Source of the DNA: Planctomycetales bacterium
GTDB lineage: Bacteria > Planctomycetota > UBA11346
Direction: 5' to 3'
DNA: 11,212 nucleotides
NCBI GenBank assembly: GCA_025362255.1
Contig: JANYGY010000036.1
Coordinates: 1-11,212, forward strand
The position numbers and the translations under genes are program-made. Below the pieces are notes generated by a model. It searched no databases, was not told the origin of the DNA, and saw nothing but the letters and a program-made list of their open reading frames with translations. This document shows positions 1 through 7,508 of the stretch, piece by piece (position 1 is the stretch's first letter; each line of letters begins with the position of its first letter).

Positions 1-1479
1 TTTGCGATCGCCGATCGACGCGACGGCAGCCTGACCGTGGTGCGCGACCGCATCGGGGTGAAGCCGCTGTATGTGGGTGAACATGCGGGACGGATTCTAT
101 TCGGCAGTGAAATCAAATGCCTGTTCGCGGCGGGCATGCCGGCGCAACCTGATCACGTCGCCCTGCACCATTTTCTCAGTCTGAATTATGTGCCGCCCCC
201 GTTTACTGCATTTGCCGGCATCCGGCATGTCATGCCTGGCACGTGGGTGCGCTGCACGCGCAGTGGCCTTACTCCGCGCGTAACGAGCGGCACCTGGTGG
301 GAACTGCCCACCGTCCCCGAGCAGCAGCAATCGGAGTCGGATTGGATCGCCGAATTCAACCAGGTGCTGGATGACGCCACGGCCATCCGGCTGCGCGCCG
401 ATGTGCCGTTCGGCGCGTTCCTATCGGGCGGAGTCGACTCGACCTCGGTGGTCGGGGTGATGGCCAAGCATCTGGCAGCAGCGGGAAAAGGACCGGTCAA
501 GACCTTCACCATCGGCTTTGACGATCCGCGTTTCGATGAAAGCGCTTACGCCCGCCAAGCGGCGGATCGCTTCGCCACCGACCACGTCTGCGAGCAGGTC
601 GCCGCCGACATGATCGGCCTCTGGCCGCTGGTGACCTGGCACAACGATCAGCCGCATGGCGACGTGTCGTTCATGCCGACCTGGAAAGTCAGCCAGGTCG
701 CGGCGAAACACGTCAAAATGGTGTTGACCGGCGATGGCGGTGACGAGTTGTTCGCCGGCTATGACAAGCACCGCGATTTTTTCACCGCTGATAATGCACT
801 GCTGTCGGAAACCGATTTTCGGCGGCGCTATTTTGAATCGATCACCTTGTTCCGCACGGCGGCCAAGGCTGAGTTGTACGCTCCGGTGATGACCGCTGCG
901 ACCGCCGGCAACGACAGCTTTGCGGTGGTCGACGCGCTGCTCGCCCGTTCGCAGGGACTCGATCGGATCAACCGCGCCCTGTACCTCGACACGGCCTTGC
1001 TGCTACCCGGCAATAATCTGGTGAAGCCCGATCGCATGGGCATGGCGGTGTCGATCGAAGCGCGCAATCCGTTATTGGATGTGCGGATGGTCGAGCTGGC
1101 CTTTCGCATGCCGGGCAACCTGAAACTGTGTGACGGCGTGACCAAGTACCTGTTCAAGCAGGCGGTGACACCGCTGATCGGCCGCGATCTCGCGTACCGG
1201 AAAAAACAGATGTTCACCGTGCCAGTGGGCGAATGGTTCAAGGATCGCCTGCGGCCCTTGGTCGAAGAAGTGCTGACCGATCCGCGCACCTTGGCCCGTG
1301 GACTTTTTCGCCCGGAGCAGATCCGGGGGATGGTCGATCGACATCTGTCCGGCCAGGCAAATCACACCCGCGAGATCCGCGCGCTGTTGGCGGTCGAGTT
1401 GTGGTTTCGCACCTGCATCGATCGGCAATTCAGCCACGCGCCGACCATGGCCGACTTGGGGATCAACTCAGTTTCGTGA
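1..1479 (+). CDS. asnB: Asparagine synthetase B, glutamine-hydrolysing (5' truncated by window edge)
   Basis: This enzyme makes asparagine from aspartate, ATP and glutamine-derived ammonia in the cytoplasm. The frame is open from base 1 with no start, so the N-terminus, including the catalytic Cys of the glutaminase domain, lies outside the window. 492 residues are visible, against about 590-650 for the family. Residues 1-40 are the end of the class II glutaminase domain (RDRIGVKPLY, then FGSEIKCL). The synthetase domain starts near 115. It carries the PP-loop ATP-binding motif SGGVDSTS (142-149), the TGDGGDELFAGY motif (243-254) and the DRMGMAVSIEARNPLLD segment (344-360). The variant NDQPHGDVSF at about 215-224 replaces the more usual acidic DEPFADPS-type segment. 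Related asnB paralogues sit in exopolysaccharide or natural-product clusters, so a role other than free asparagine synthesis is possible. No upstream context is visible. The gene ends TGA, directly abutting the convergent pilin gene. Confidence 0.93.
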   Translation, partial: FAIADRRDGSLTVVRDRIGVKPLYVGEHAGRILFGSEIKCLFAAGMPAQPDHVALHHFLSLNYVPPPFTAFAGIRHVMPGTWVRCTRSGLTPRVTSGTWWELPTVPEQQQSESDWIAEFNQVLDDATAIRLRADVPFGAFLSGGVDSTSVVGVMAKHLAAAGKGPVKTFTIGFDDPRFDESAYARQAADRFATDHVCEQVAADMIGLWPLVTWHNDQPHGDVSFMPTWKVSQVAAKHVKMVLTGDGGDELFAGYDKHRDFFTADNALLSETDFRRRYFESITLFRTAAKAELYAPVMTAATAGNDSFAVVDALLARSQGLDRINRALYLDTALLLPGNNLVKPDRMGMAVSIEARNPLLDVRMVELAFRMPGNLKLCDGVTKYLFKQAVTPLIGRDLAYRKKQMFTVPVGEWFKDRLRPLVEEVLTDPRTLARGLFRPEQIRGMVDRHLSGQANHTREIRALLAVELWFRTCIDRQFSHAPTMADLGINSVS

Positions 1480-2103
1480 TCACATCCACGCCGGGCGACG
1501 CAAGACCACGGCGCTGACGCGCATGGCCATTCCGCGTTTGACGAGGCCATCGAGCACGCGCACGGCTTCGGCAGCGTCGAGCGTTCCGCGATAGCCTGCA
1601 CTCGGGGGCGCGACGACGCGTACCCGCCGATTGACCTCAGCCAGATCCAAAGCGAGAGAAGGATCCGCCGCAGTGAACACCAGCACCAGCAGGTTCACGT
1701 GCAGGGTCGGGGTCATCGCATTTCCGGAATCCCCCAGCACATCGGTGCACGATTCAAAGGTGTACCAGGTCCCAGGGACCCCGGGATAGGCGTAGAGCGT
1801 CAGTGGGTCGACACCACTGTTGGTGACCGGCAGATCGCCAGCGCCAAGGTACGCCGTCGGCGGTTTTGGGGCAGGAAATCCAGCCAGAGACGTTCCATTC
1901 CCAATCGCCAACTCTTCAATGATCGACGACGCAGCCAACGACAGCTTGGTCGTATCATCAGCCATCGTGCGGTATTTCATCGCCGCCAGGAAGAGTCCAA
2001 AAGCAGCGGCGAATCCGATCATGAACACGCCGGTGGCGACCAGCAATTCAACCAGCGTGAAACCGCTGCGGGATCCGGCGCGTTGGGGCATGGCGTTGAT
2101 CAT
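1480..2103 (-). CDS. Type IV / type II secretion minor pilin, PilV/GspI-like
   Basis: This is a 207-residue prepilin-type protein. It has a short basic leader, then the class III prepilin signal with G14 before F15 (GFTLVELLVA) and Glu at mature position +5 (E19). About 20 hydrophobic residues follow, forming the N-terminal helix used for membrane anchoring and assembly. The remainder resembles minor pilins: an AASSIIEEL stretch like the PilV/GspI helix, then a variable beta-rich region. It would be cut and methylated by a PilD-type peptidase and assembled into a pilus or pseudopilus; no such assembly genes are in the window. The ATG at 2103 lies 11 bp beyond the menD stop, suggesting co-transcription with menD. 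No good Shine-Dalgarno precedes it, and an internal Met five residues in is an alternative start. Family assignment is firm; the exact subclass and the secreted or adhesive role are inferred. Confidence 0.85.
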   Translation of the reverse strand: MINAMPQRAGSRSGFTLVELLVATGVFMIGFAAAFGLFLAAMKYRTMADDTTKLSLAASSIIEELAIGNGTSLAGFPAPKPPTAYLGAGDLPVTNSGVDPLTLYAYPGVPGTWYTFESCTDVLGDSGNAMTPTLHVNLLVLVFTAADPSLALDLAEVNRRVRVVAPPSAGYRGTLDAAEAVRVLDGLVKRGMAMRVSAVVLRRPAWM

Positions 2104-2114
2104 GTGGCTCAGGC

Positions 2115-3842
2115 TCAGGCATCCAAGCCGGCGGCGACGCGGATGAGGTGGCGGTGCTGAGCCACCGCATCACGGTCGCGAACCTGGCAATGGATTAGAT
2201 GCAGGCTTGAGGATGACGCCGCCGCCGCGAGTGCAGTGGCAAGTTCACTGGGCGTGCAGCAGGCGTGATAGATCAGGCCAAACAACGTCGCCGCCCCGGA
2301 AAAATCCAGGCGGTGCGTGGTGCGCACCAGCCGTTGATAGTCAGGTACCTGGGCAACCGGCAGGAAATCGAAAATTCCGCCCCCGCCATTATCGAGCACG
2401 ACGATCGCACCGGTGGCAGCCGTCCCCGGAACGCCAGCAAGGGCTGGCAGATCATGGAGGAAGGCCAGATCGCCGATGACCAGCAAACCAGGTTGCGGTT
2501 GTCCACCGGAGTGACTTGGGGAGTGCCCGAAGCATTCGCCGAGAAAAGTCCCGAGCGTGCCGTCGATGCCGTTGACTCCGCGATTGGAATACACCGGTCG
2601 AGGCGACGGCAGCAAATGAAGGTTCGCGTGCCGGATCGCCATCGACGATGCAAGGTGGACAAACGCGAACCCCGGCGCGTTGATCGCCGTGCGGACCACC
2701 AGCGATTCGCCCCAGCCGAGTTTGTCGGTCGCGATGGCCAGGCCCGCGCGCGCCTGGGCGTCGGCACTTACCCATCGCTCACGCCAGGTTTGGTCGCCCG
2801 TGTGCAGCCACTCGCCGAGCTGGCCCAGCGCATCGCCCCAGCCGCCCTCGATGGTTAGCCACGCGCGGTGCAGCGAATCCTGATTTTTTGCCGTGGCGAA
2901 GGTGATCCACGGACAGCGCTGACGATCCAACCATTCGTACACCGTGCGGGTCAGCGGCATCGGCCCGATCTGGATGATCAATTCCGGCTCTGCTGCCTTC
3001 AGGACTCCATCGAGCAGGGCATCACCGGTGATGATCAGGTGCGGCACCTCATCGTGCCGGACTTGGCTGGCAGCGTCGGCAAGCACCGGAAATCCAATAG
3101 CCTGGGCGAGTTCACTCAAGGCGCTCGCCGGCTCCGGTTCGCTCAGCGCGCCGACGACGATCAATCCGCGCAAACCGGGCTTGAGCCACGGGCGAGGGAC
3201 CAGCGGGCTTGCCTGCCCAGCCGGATGACGGCTGACCATGGGCGAGCCTTCGGGCCGACCATGTAAAGCTTCGCGCGAAATTTCAGGCGGCTGCCAGGTC
3301 GGATCCGCCAGCGGCGGCAACGGATCCCGCAGCGGCACATTGAGGTGCGCGGGACCGCTGATGGTCTGCGCCAATCGGCTGACCTGCATGCGCAACGCGC
3401 GCAGCGCGCGGTCGTCGTCGGTCGGTTCGCCGAGAGCCAATTCAGCGACCGTAAATGCGCTAAAGATTCCGCGCTGCGGCATGGTCTGCGGGGCGCTGCT
3501 ATCGTGTGCTTCCCAGGGGCGATCAGCGCTGATCACGATCAACGGCAACTCGGCGGCGGCGGCCTCGCACACCGCGGGCAGCAGGTTCGCCACGGCGCTG
3601 CCGCTGGTCACGCACACCGCGACCGCGCTGCCGATCGCGCGGATCAAACCAAGGGCGAGGAAACCTGCGCTGCGCTCATCGACGTGGCTGAGCGCGTCCT
3701 CGCCGAACGCCTCAGCCAGCGCAAACAGCAGCGGACTGTTGCGGCTGCCTGGGCATAAGACGACGTGGCTGACGCCCGCGCGGCGCAGCTCTTCGGCGAT
3801 CAGCCGTGCCCAACGCGCGTTGCGATTGAGGTCGTCACTCAC
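2115..3842 (-). CDS. menD: 2-succinyl-5-enolpyruvyl-6-hydroxy-3-cyclohexene-1-carboxylate synthase
   Basis: MenD is a thiamine diphosphate enzyme. It decarboxylates 2-oxoglutarate and adds the succinic semialdehyde unit to isochorismate, giving SEPHCHC, the second committed step of menaquinone synthesis. The 575 residues are near the usual family length. Visible motifs in order are PGSRNSPL (31-38), HVDERSAG (53-60, with E56 the expected ThDP-activating glutamate), TSGSAVANL (79-87), SADRPWE (105-111), GPAHLNVPLRDPL (163-175), SNRGVNGIDGT (419-429), GDLAFLHD (457-464) and DNGGGGIF (484-491). The last two form the Mg/ThDP-binding region. The start is a GTG at 3842. It is the only plausible start, because an in-frame TGA lies nine codons upstream (3867-3869) with no other start codon between. 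No strong ribosome-binding site is present, only a purine-rich GAGCAAAAGAAA. It lies 38 bp downstream of the unknown gene and two genes after menF, whose product it consumes. Confidence 0.96.
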   Translation of the reverse strand: MSDDLNRNARWARLIAEELRRAGVSHVVLCPGSRNSPLLFALAEAFGEDALSHVDERSAGFLALGLIRAIGSAVAVCVTSGSAVANLLPAVCEAAAAELPLIVISADRPWEAHDSSAPQTMPQRGIFSAFTVAELALGEPTDDDRALRALRMQVSRLAQTISGPAHLNVPLRDPLPPLADPTWQPPEISREALHGRPEGSPMVSRHPAGQASPLVPRPWLKPGLRGLIVVGALSEPEPASALSELAQAIGFPVLADAASQVRHDEVPHLIITGDALLDGVLKAAEPELIIQIGPMPLTRTVYEWLDRQRCPWITFATAKNQDSLHRAWLTIEGGWGDALGQLGEWLHTGDQTWRERWVSADAQARAGLAIATDKLGWGESLVVRTAINAPGFAFVHLASSMAIRHANLHLLPSPRPVYSNRGVNGIDGTLGTFLGECFGHSPSHSGGQPQPGLLVIGDLAFLHDLPALAGVPGTAATGAIVVLDNGGGGIFDFLPVAQVPDYQRLVRTTHRLDFSGAATLFGLIYHACCTPSELATALAAAASSSSLHLIHCQVRDRDAVAQHRHLIRVAAGLDA

Positions 3843-3880
3843 TTTCTTTTGCTCACGAGATGCGGCTCATGTCATGCGTC

Positions 3881-4390
3881 TCACTTAGGCATCGCCGGAT
3901 CAATGCCCGCAGGGGGGACGACAGGTGACTGTTCGAGTTCTCCCTGGGCGAAATAAACGGTGTATTCGATCTGCTGGCCAGCGGTCGTGCGCTCATGGCT
4001 CTGCACGATGCGAATGTCCTGGGTGCCGAATTTGGTGTGCAATTTTCCAATGCCGGCGCCATTCCACACCGTGGACGAGGAGCTTTCCCAGCTCGTCCGT
4101 TTGATTACCTCAAGCTGCTGCGCGCCGCCGGATTCCGCGACTTTGAGGTAGACGATATTGAGATCAGCTGCCTCGGATTTGATGCGTTCGGCGGCGCTCG
4201 CGAAATCGGCGGACCCCCGGATGGCCGCGTCGAGCCGATCGATGAGATTTTTATGCTTGGCGAAAAGCGCCTCGCGTTGGGCATCGGGCGGCAGAGCGGC
4301 GACAGATTTCCACGCCATATAGGTGCAACCGCCGATGCCCAACAGCACCAGCAGCACCACCATTCCGCAACCGAGCAGGAGGGATTTCAT
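3881..4390 (-). CDS. Unknown small membrane-anchored or lipoprotein-like protein between menF and menD
   Basis: I do not recognise the family of this 169-residue protein. It begins MKS followed by a strongly hydrophobic stretch (4-21) that ends in Ile-Gly-Gly-Cys (19-22), a plausible lipobox with C22 as the lipidated residue. The alternative is a simple N-terminal transmembrane anchor, with C8 and C22 in or near the membrane. The rest is soluble: a charged helical region (about 35-75), then alternating strands to about 150, and a Pro-rich tail. The ATG at 4390 is well fixed, because an in-frame TAA ends only three bases upstream of it. It follows menF by 19 bp and precedes menD by 38 bp, so it is almost certainly co-transcribed with both. 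A role linked to menaquinone synthesis at the membrane is possible from position only; no catalytic motif is visible. Confidence 0.75.
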   Translation of the reverse strand: MKSLLLGCGMVVLLVLLGIGGCTYMAWKSVAALPPDAQREALFAKHKNLIDRLDAAIRGSADFASAAERIKSEAADLNIVYLKVAESGGAQQLEVIKRTSWESSSSTVWNGAGIGKLHTKFGTQDIRIVQSHERTTAGQQIEYTVYFAQGELEQSPVVPPAGIDPAMPK

Positions 4391-4409
4391 TGGTTACATG
4401 CTTTCCGCG

Positions 4410-5795
4410 TTAGGACCCGATCGCACTGCGCATCGGGCCGAGTTTGAGTTCGGTCTCGGCCAATTCGGCCTGAGGTTCAGAGGTTTCGACAATGCCAGCA
4501 CCGGCAAACAGGCGCGCCCGGATGCCGTCCGGATGCAGGATTCCCCCGCGTAACGGCACGACGAAGCGGCAGGCGCTGGGCGTCATCCAGCCAAGCGCCC
4601 CGGCATACAAGCCACGTTGCAGGTGTTCGTGGCGCGCCAGGTAATGCGCCGCGGTGGCGGTGGGCAGCCCGCACACCGCCGGTGTCGGATGCACCGCGTC
4701 CAGCACGTCGAGGTAATCAGCCTGCAGCAAGCGTGCGTCGAGGCGGGTTTCGAGATGGATCAGACGATTGACCAACCGATGCCGGGGCGTGTTCGGCACG
4801 ACGAATGGCGCGCAGCGTTGCTTGAGCTGCACCGCGAGATGTTCGACCACCAGATTGTGCTCTTTGCGCTGCTTGGTCGAGGCGAGCAATTCGCCGACCA
4901 ACGCCAGATCTTCGGCCTCGTTGGTGCCGCGTCGCGTCGAACCGGCCAGCGCCATGGTGGTCAGCGCGTCGCCCTCTGCGGCGAACAATTCTTCGGGAGT
5001 TGCCCCGACGAACAGCGCGCCATCAGCGAGATCGTGAGCGTAGATCGTGGCTTCGCGATCGGACGCCAAGCGGCTGAGGATCGTCGCATGATCGGTGTGC
5101 ACCGCTTCATCGACGGCGCGCGCGAGCACCACCTTGCGCATCACGCCATCGGTCAGAAGCGAGATCGCGTCTTCGACCTGCTCAATGTAATCAGTGGCCA
5201 CGCGCGGCCACGGGGCGGAGAGCGCCAGCACCTGAGCGACCGGCGGTGAGACCAGCCGAACGGCAACCTCACCGGGATCTTCGGTGGCTCGCACTTCAGT
5301 CGCGAGGATTTCCCAGCTGCGTTCGGCGGTACGCCACAGCAAACGATGGGGCAGGACCAGCCGCGCCGCAGACAAGGCAGGCCCCCAGTGACCGGGCTTG
5401 GCGGCCTGTTCCTCAAATGCCCAACTGGCGATCCACGCCGGCAGGGTCGGCGCACCAAGTACCGGAGAACGGGTGATCATGCGCGCGCTGAGCTGGGTAC
5501 TCTGGCGCACCAGGCTGACCGTGCGCCCGGGACCATTGGCGCTGAGGTCAGCCGCCATCCCCAAGCCCAATTGCCAGGTGCCCGCTGCCGGCTGCCACAG
5601 CAAGGTCCGGCTCAACGCTGCTGCCGCGGTAAAAATCTCGATCGGTGATTCAGGGAGATCGAGCGGAGCGCACACCACCACCCAGGCGACGCCCCCCGGC
5701 AGATGGCTGGCCAATGCCACGGCATCGCCGCAGGCGTCATCGATCCACGCCACCCGTGACGTCGGCGCACCGAGGCATGACAAGGAGGTGGCCAT
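4410..5795 (-). CDS. menF: Isochorismate synthase, menaquinone-type
   Basis: MenF converts chorismate to isochorismate, the first committed step of menaquinone synthesis. At 461 residues it has the usual length. The N-terminal third is poorly conserved, as is normal. The chorismate-binding domain runs from about 200 to the end: MRKVVLAR (219-226, with K221 matching the general base K190 of E. coli MenF), FVGATPEELF (262-271, with E268 matching E240), MALAGSTRRG (281-290), KEHNLVVEHL (311-320), AVHPTPAVCGLP (367-378), LYAGALGW (396-403) and the Mg-binding end GAGIVETSEPQAELAETELK (432-451). Salicylate or siderophore isochorismate synthases share these motifs, but menD close downstream favours menaquinone. 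The ATG at 5795 is fixed by an in-frame TAA four codons upstream. The gap to the rny stop is 28 bp, and only a weak AAGG lies upstream as a ribosome-binding site. Confidence 0.94.
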   Translation of the reverse strand: MATSLSCLGAPTSRVAWIDDACGDAVALASHLPGGVAWVVVCAPLDLPESPIEIFTAAAALSRTLLWQPAAGTWQLGLGMAADLSANGPGRTVSLVRQSTQLSARMITRSPVLGAPTLPAWIASWAFEEQAAKPGHWGPALSAARLVLPHRLLWRTAERSWEILATEVRATEDPGEVAVRLVSPPVAQVLALSAPWPRVATDYIEQVEDAISLLTDGVMRKVVLARAVDEAVHTDHATILSRLASDREATIYAHDLADGALFVGATPEELFAAEGDALTTMALAGSTRRGTNEAEDLALVGELLASTKQRKEHNLVVEHLAVQLKQRCAPFVVPNTPRHRLVNRLIHLETRLDARLLQADYLDVLDAVHPTPAVCGLPTATAAHYLARHEHLQRGLYAGALGWMTPSACRFVVPLRGGILHPDGIRARLFAGAGIVETSEPQAELAETELKLGPMRSAIGS

Positions 5796-5823
5796 CGCGA
5801 TCGCGCCTTAATCTACGGACAGA

Positions 5824-7473
5824 TCAGCGGGCGACCGCGATCTGCCGCATCTCTCGAATTAAAGTGACCCGCACTTCGCCGGGAAAAGCAACCTGATCGC
5901 TGATCGATTTGGCGATGTCGCGGGCGATCTTCAGCATGTCGGCGTCAGGTACGGTGTGGCCGTTGACCAGCACCCGCAATTCGCGGCCGGCCTGGATGGC
6001 GTACGCTTTTTGAACTCCCGGATGGGCGCAGGCGATGGTTTCGAGCTGGGTCAGGCGCTTGAGGTAATTTTCGGTATTCTGACTGCGCGCACCCGGGCGG
6101 GCGGCGCTGATCGCGTCGGCGGCAGCGGCGAGGGTGGTGTACGCCGAGAGCACCGCGTGGCCCTCATGGTGGGCGAGGGCGGCGTTGGCCACGACTTCGC
6201 TTTCGTTGTAGCGCTTGAGCGCCTGATAGCCCAACTCGGGATGCGAGCCTTCCTGCTCGTGATCGATGGCTTTGCCGATGTCATGCAGCAAGCCGCAACG
6301 CCGGCCGAGCTTGGCATCCAGGCCCAGGTCGGCGGCCATTGCGCCGCACAAGAATGCGACTTCTTCCGTGTGTTTGAGCACATTCTGCCCGTAACTGGTG
6401 CGGAAGTGCAGCTTGCCCAGCAACTTCAGCAATTGCGGATGCAGACCCGAGACTTCGCAGGTGTACGCGGTGTCTTCACCACGTTTCATCAGCTCGCGAT
6501 CCATTTCGGATTGGACCTTGGCCAACACATCCTCGATGCGCGCGGGCTGGATCCGACCATCGGCAAGTAAGGATTCCATGGTCCGCCGGGCCATCTCGCG
6601 GCGTACCGGATCGAAGCACGAGATCGTCACCGAATCGGGCGTTTCGTCGATGATCACATCGACGCCCGTGGCCAGTTCGAAGGCTTTGATGTTGCGGCCT
6701 TCTTTGCCGATGATGCGGCCTTTGGCCTCTTCATCGGGCAGCTTCACTTTGGAAAAAGTGGTGTCCGCGGTGTGCTCGGCGGCGTACCGTTGAATCGCCC
6801 GGCTGACGACTTCGATGCCCAGCTCTTTGGCTCGGGCGTGATAATCTTTTTCAGCCCGGGCGATGCGTTGGGCCTGCTCGGTGGCAAGCTCGCTGTCGAG
6901 GCTGGTAAGCAGCTGTTCGCGCGCCTGCTCGGTGGTCAGCTTGGCGATTTCGGACAATTTTGCCGCGGCGACCTGCTCGGCGATCGCCAAGCCGGCGATC
7001 CGTTGGTCGAGGGTCTCTTCCTTGGTTCGGGCCTTGGTCTCACGCGTTTCGGCGGCAGTGACGGCGCGCTCAACCGCTTTTTCGCGTTCAAGAAAGGTAC
7101 GTTCGCGCTCGCCAAGTACTTTTTCACGTTCCGCGAGGGCCTTGTCGCGGACCAGGGTCTGCTGGTCACGCCGGTCGAGCCGACTGTCCTGCTCGGTGAT
7201 TTCGCGCCGTTCTCTGGCCACCGCCTCGCGATCGACCGCGAGGCTGGCTTCCATGCTGGCCCGGCTTTTGGCAAGCAGATCGGCGTGATGGGATTCAAGT
7301 TTCTGCTGCGCGGCGATCTGGTCGGCAGCGAGGCGGGCTTTTTCTTGAGCAATGGCCAAATCGCGGTCACGGGCGGCGGCGGTCTTGGAGCGGCGGCTGG
7401 CAATGGCCATCCCGGCAGCCGCGGCGAGGGCGGCAACAATGAGAACGAGCAGAACGACTGAGGTTGGTTGCAT
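5824..7473 (-). CDS. rny: Ribonuclease Y
   Basis: Rny is a membrane-anchored metal-dependent endoribonuclease that starts mRNA decay and processing. The 549 residues show the canonical order: an N-terminal transmembrane helix (about 5-25); a long charged coiled coil rich in Glu, Arg, Lys and Ala (about 35-215); a KH RNA-binding domain with GRIIGKEGRNIKAFE (252-266) and the downstream SCFDPVRREMAR segment; an HD domain with HTEEVAFLCG (368-377) and the catalytic LLHDIGKAIDHE (395-406, H397/D398); and the conserved end FPGEVRVTLIREMR (530-543). The frame stays open 41 codons further upstream into the permease gene, but that part is not Rny-like. I therefore chose the ATG at 7473, which places the membrane helix at the N-terminus and leaves a 35-bp gap to the permease stop. 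No close Shine-Dalgarno is visible; the nearest is AAGG about 13 nt away. The protein is slightly longer than the typical roughly 520 residues, mainly in the coiled coil. Confidence 0.96.
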   Translation of the reverse strand: MQPTSVVLLVLIVAALAAAAGMAIASRRSKTAAARDRDLAIAQEKARLAADQIAAQQKLESHHADLLAKSRASMEASLAVDREAVARERREITEQDSRLDRRDQQTLVRDKALAEREKVLGERERTFLEREKAVERAVTAAETRETKARTKEETLDQRIAGLAIAEQVAAAKLSEIAKLTTEQAREQLLTSLDSELATEQAQRIARAEKDYHARAKELGIEVVSRAIQRYAAEHTADTTFSKVKLPDEEAKGRIIGKEGRNIKAFELATGVDVIIDETPDSVTISCFDPVRREMARRTMESLLADGRIQPARIEDVLAKVQSEMDRELMKRGEDTAYTCEVSGLHPQLLKLLGKLHFRTSYGQNVLKHTEEVAFLCGAMAADLGLDAKLGRRCGLLHDIGKAIDHEQEGSHPELGYQALKRYNESEVVANAALAHHEGHAVLSAYTTLAAAADAISAARPGARSQNTENYLKRLTQLETIACAHPGVQKAYAIQAGRELRVLVNGHTVPDADMLKIARDIAKSISDQVAFPGEVRVTLIREMRQIAVAR

Positions 7474-7508
7474 GTTAGGGGGTCTACCTTGGCCAGCCCT
7501 GGGGGCAG

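Noticed and set aside
3238..3888. 216-codon open frame on the plus strand opposite menD
   Set aside because: Low-complexity Ser/Arg/Ala composition, fully antisense to conserved MenD motifs, and no homology recognised.
4617..5249. 210-codon open frame on the plus strand opposite menF
   Set aside because: It is a shadow of the MenF catalytic domain on the other strand; its His/Arg/Gln-rich content has no domain signature.
5783..5795. AAGGAGGTG on the plus strand followed by an ATCG
   Set aside because: It looks like a strong ribosome-binding site, but no real plus-strand gene starts there; it encodes the first residues of MenF on the minus strand.
5796..5805. 10-bp palindrome CGCGATCGCG directly upstream of the menF start
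   Set aside because: Perfect, but short and made of motifs common in this GC-rich sequence; probably chance without evidence of conservation.
6772..7461. 229-codon open frame on the plus strand opposite rny
   Set aside because: It is antisense to the GC-rich coiled-coil region of rny, has no recognisable domain, and is explained by the codon bias of the real gene.
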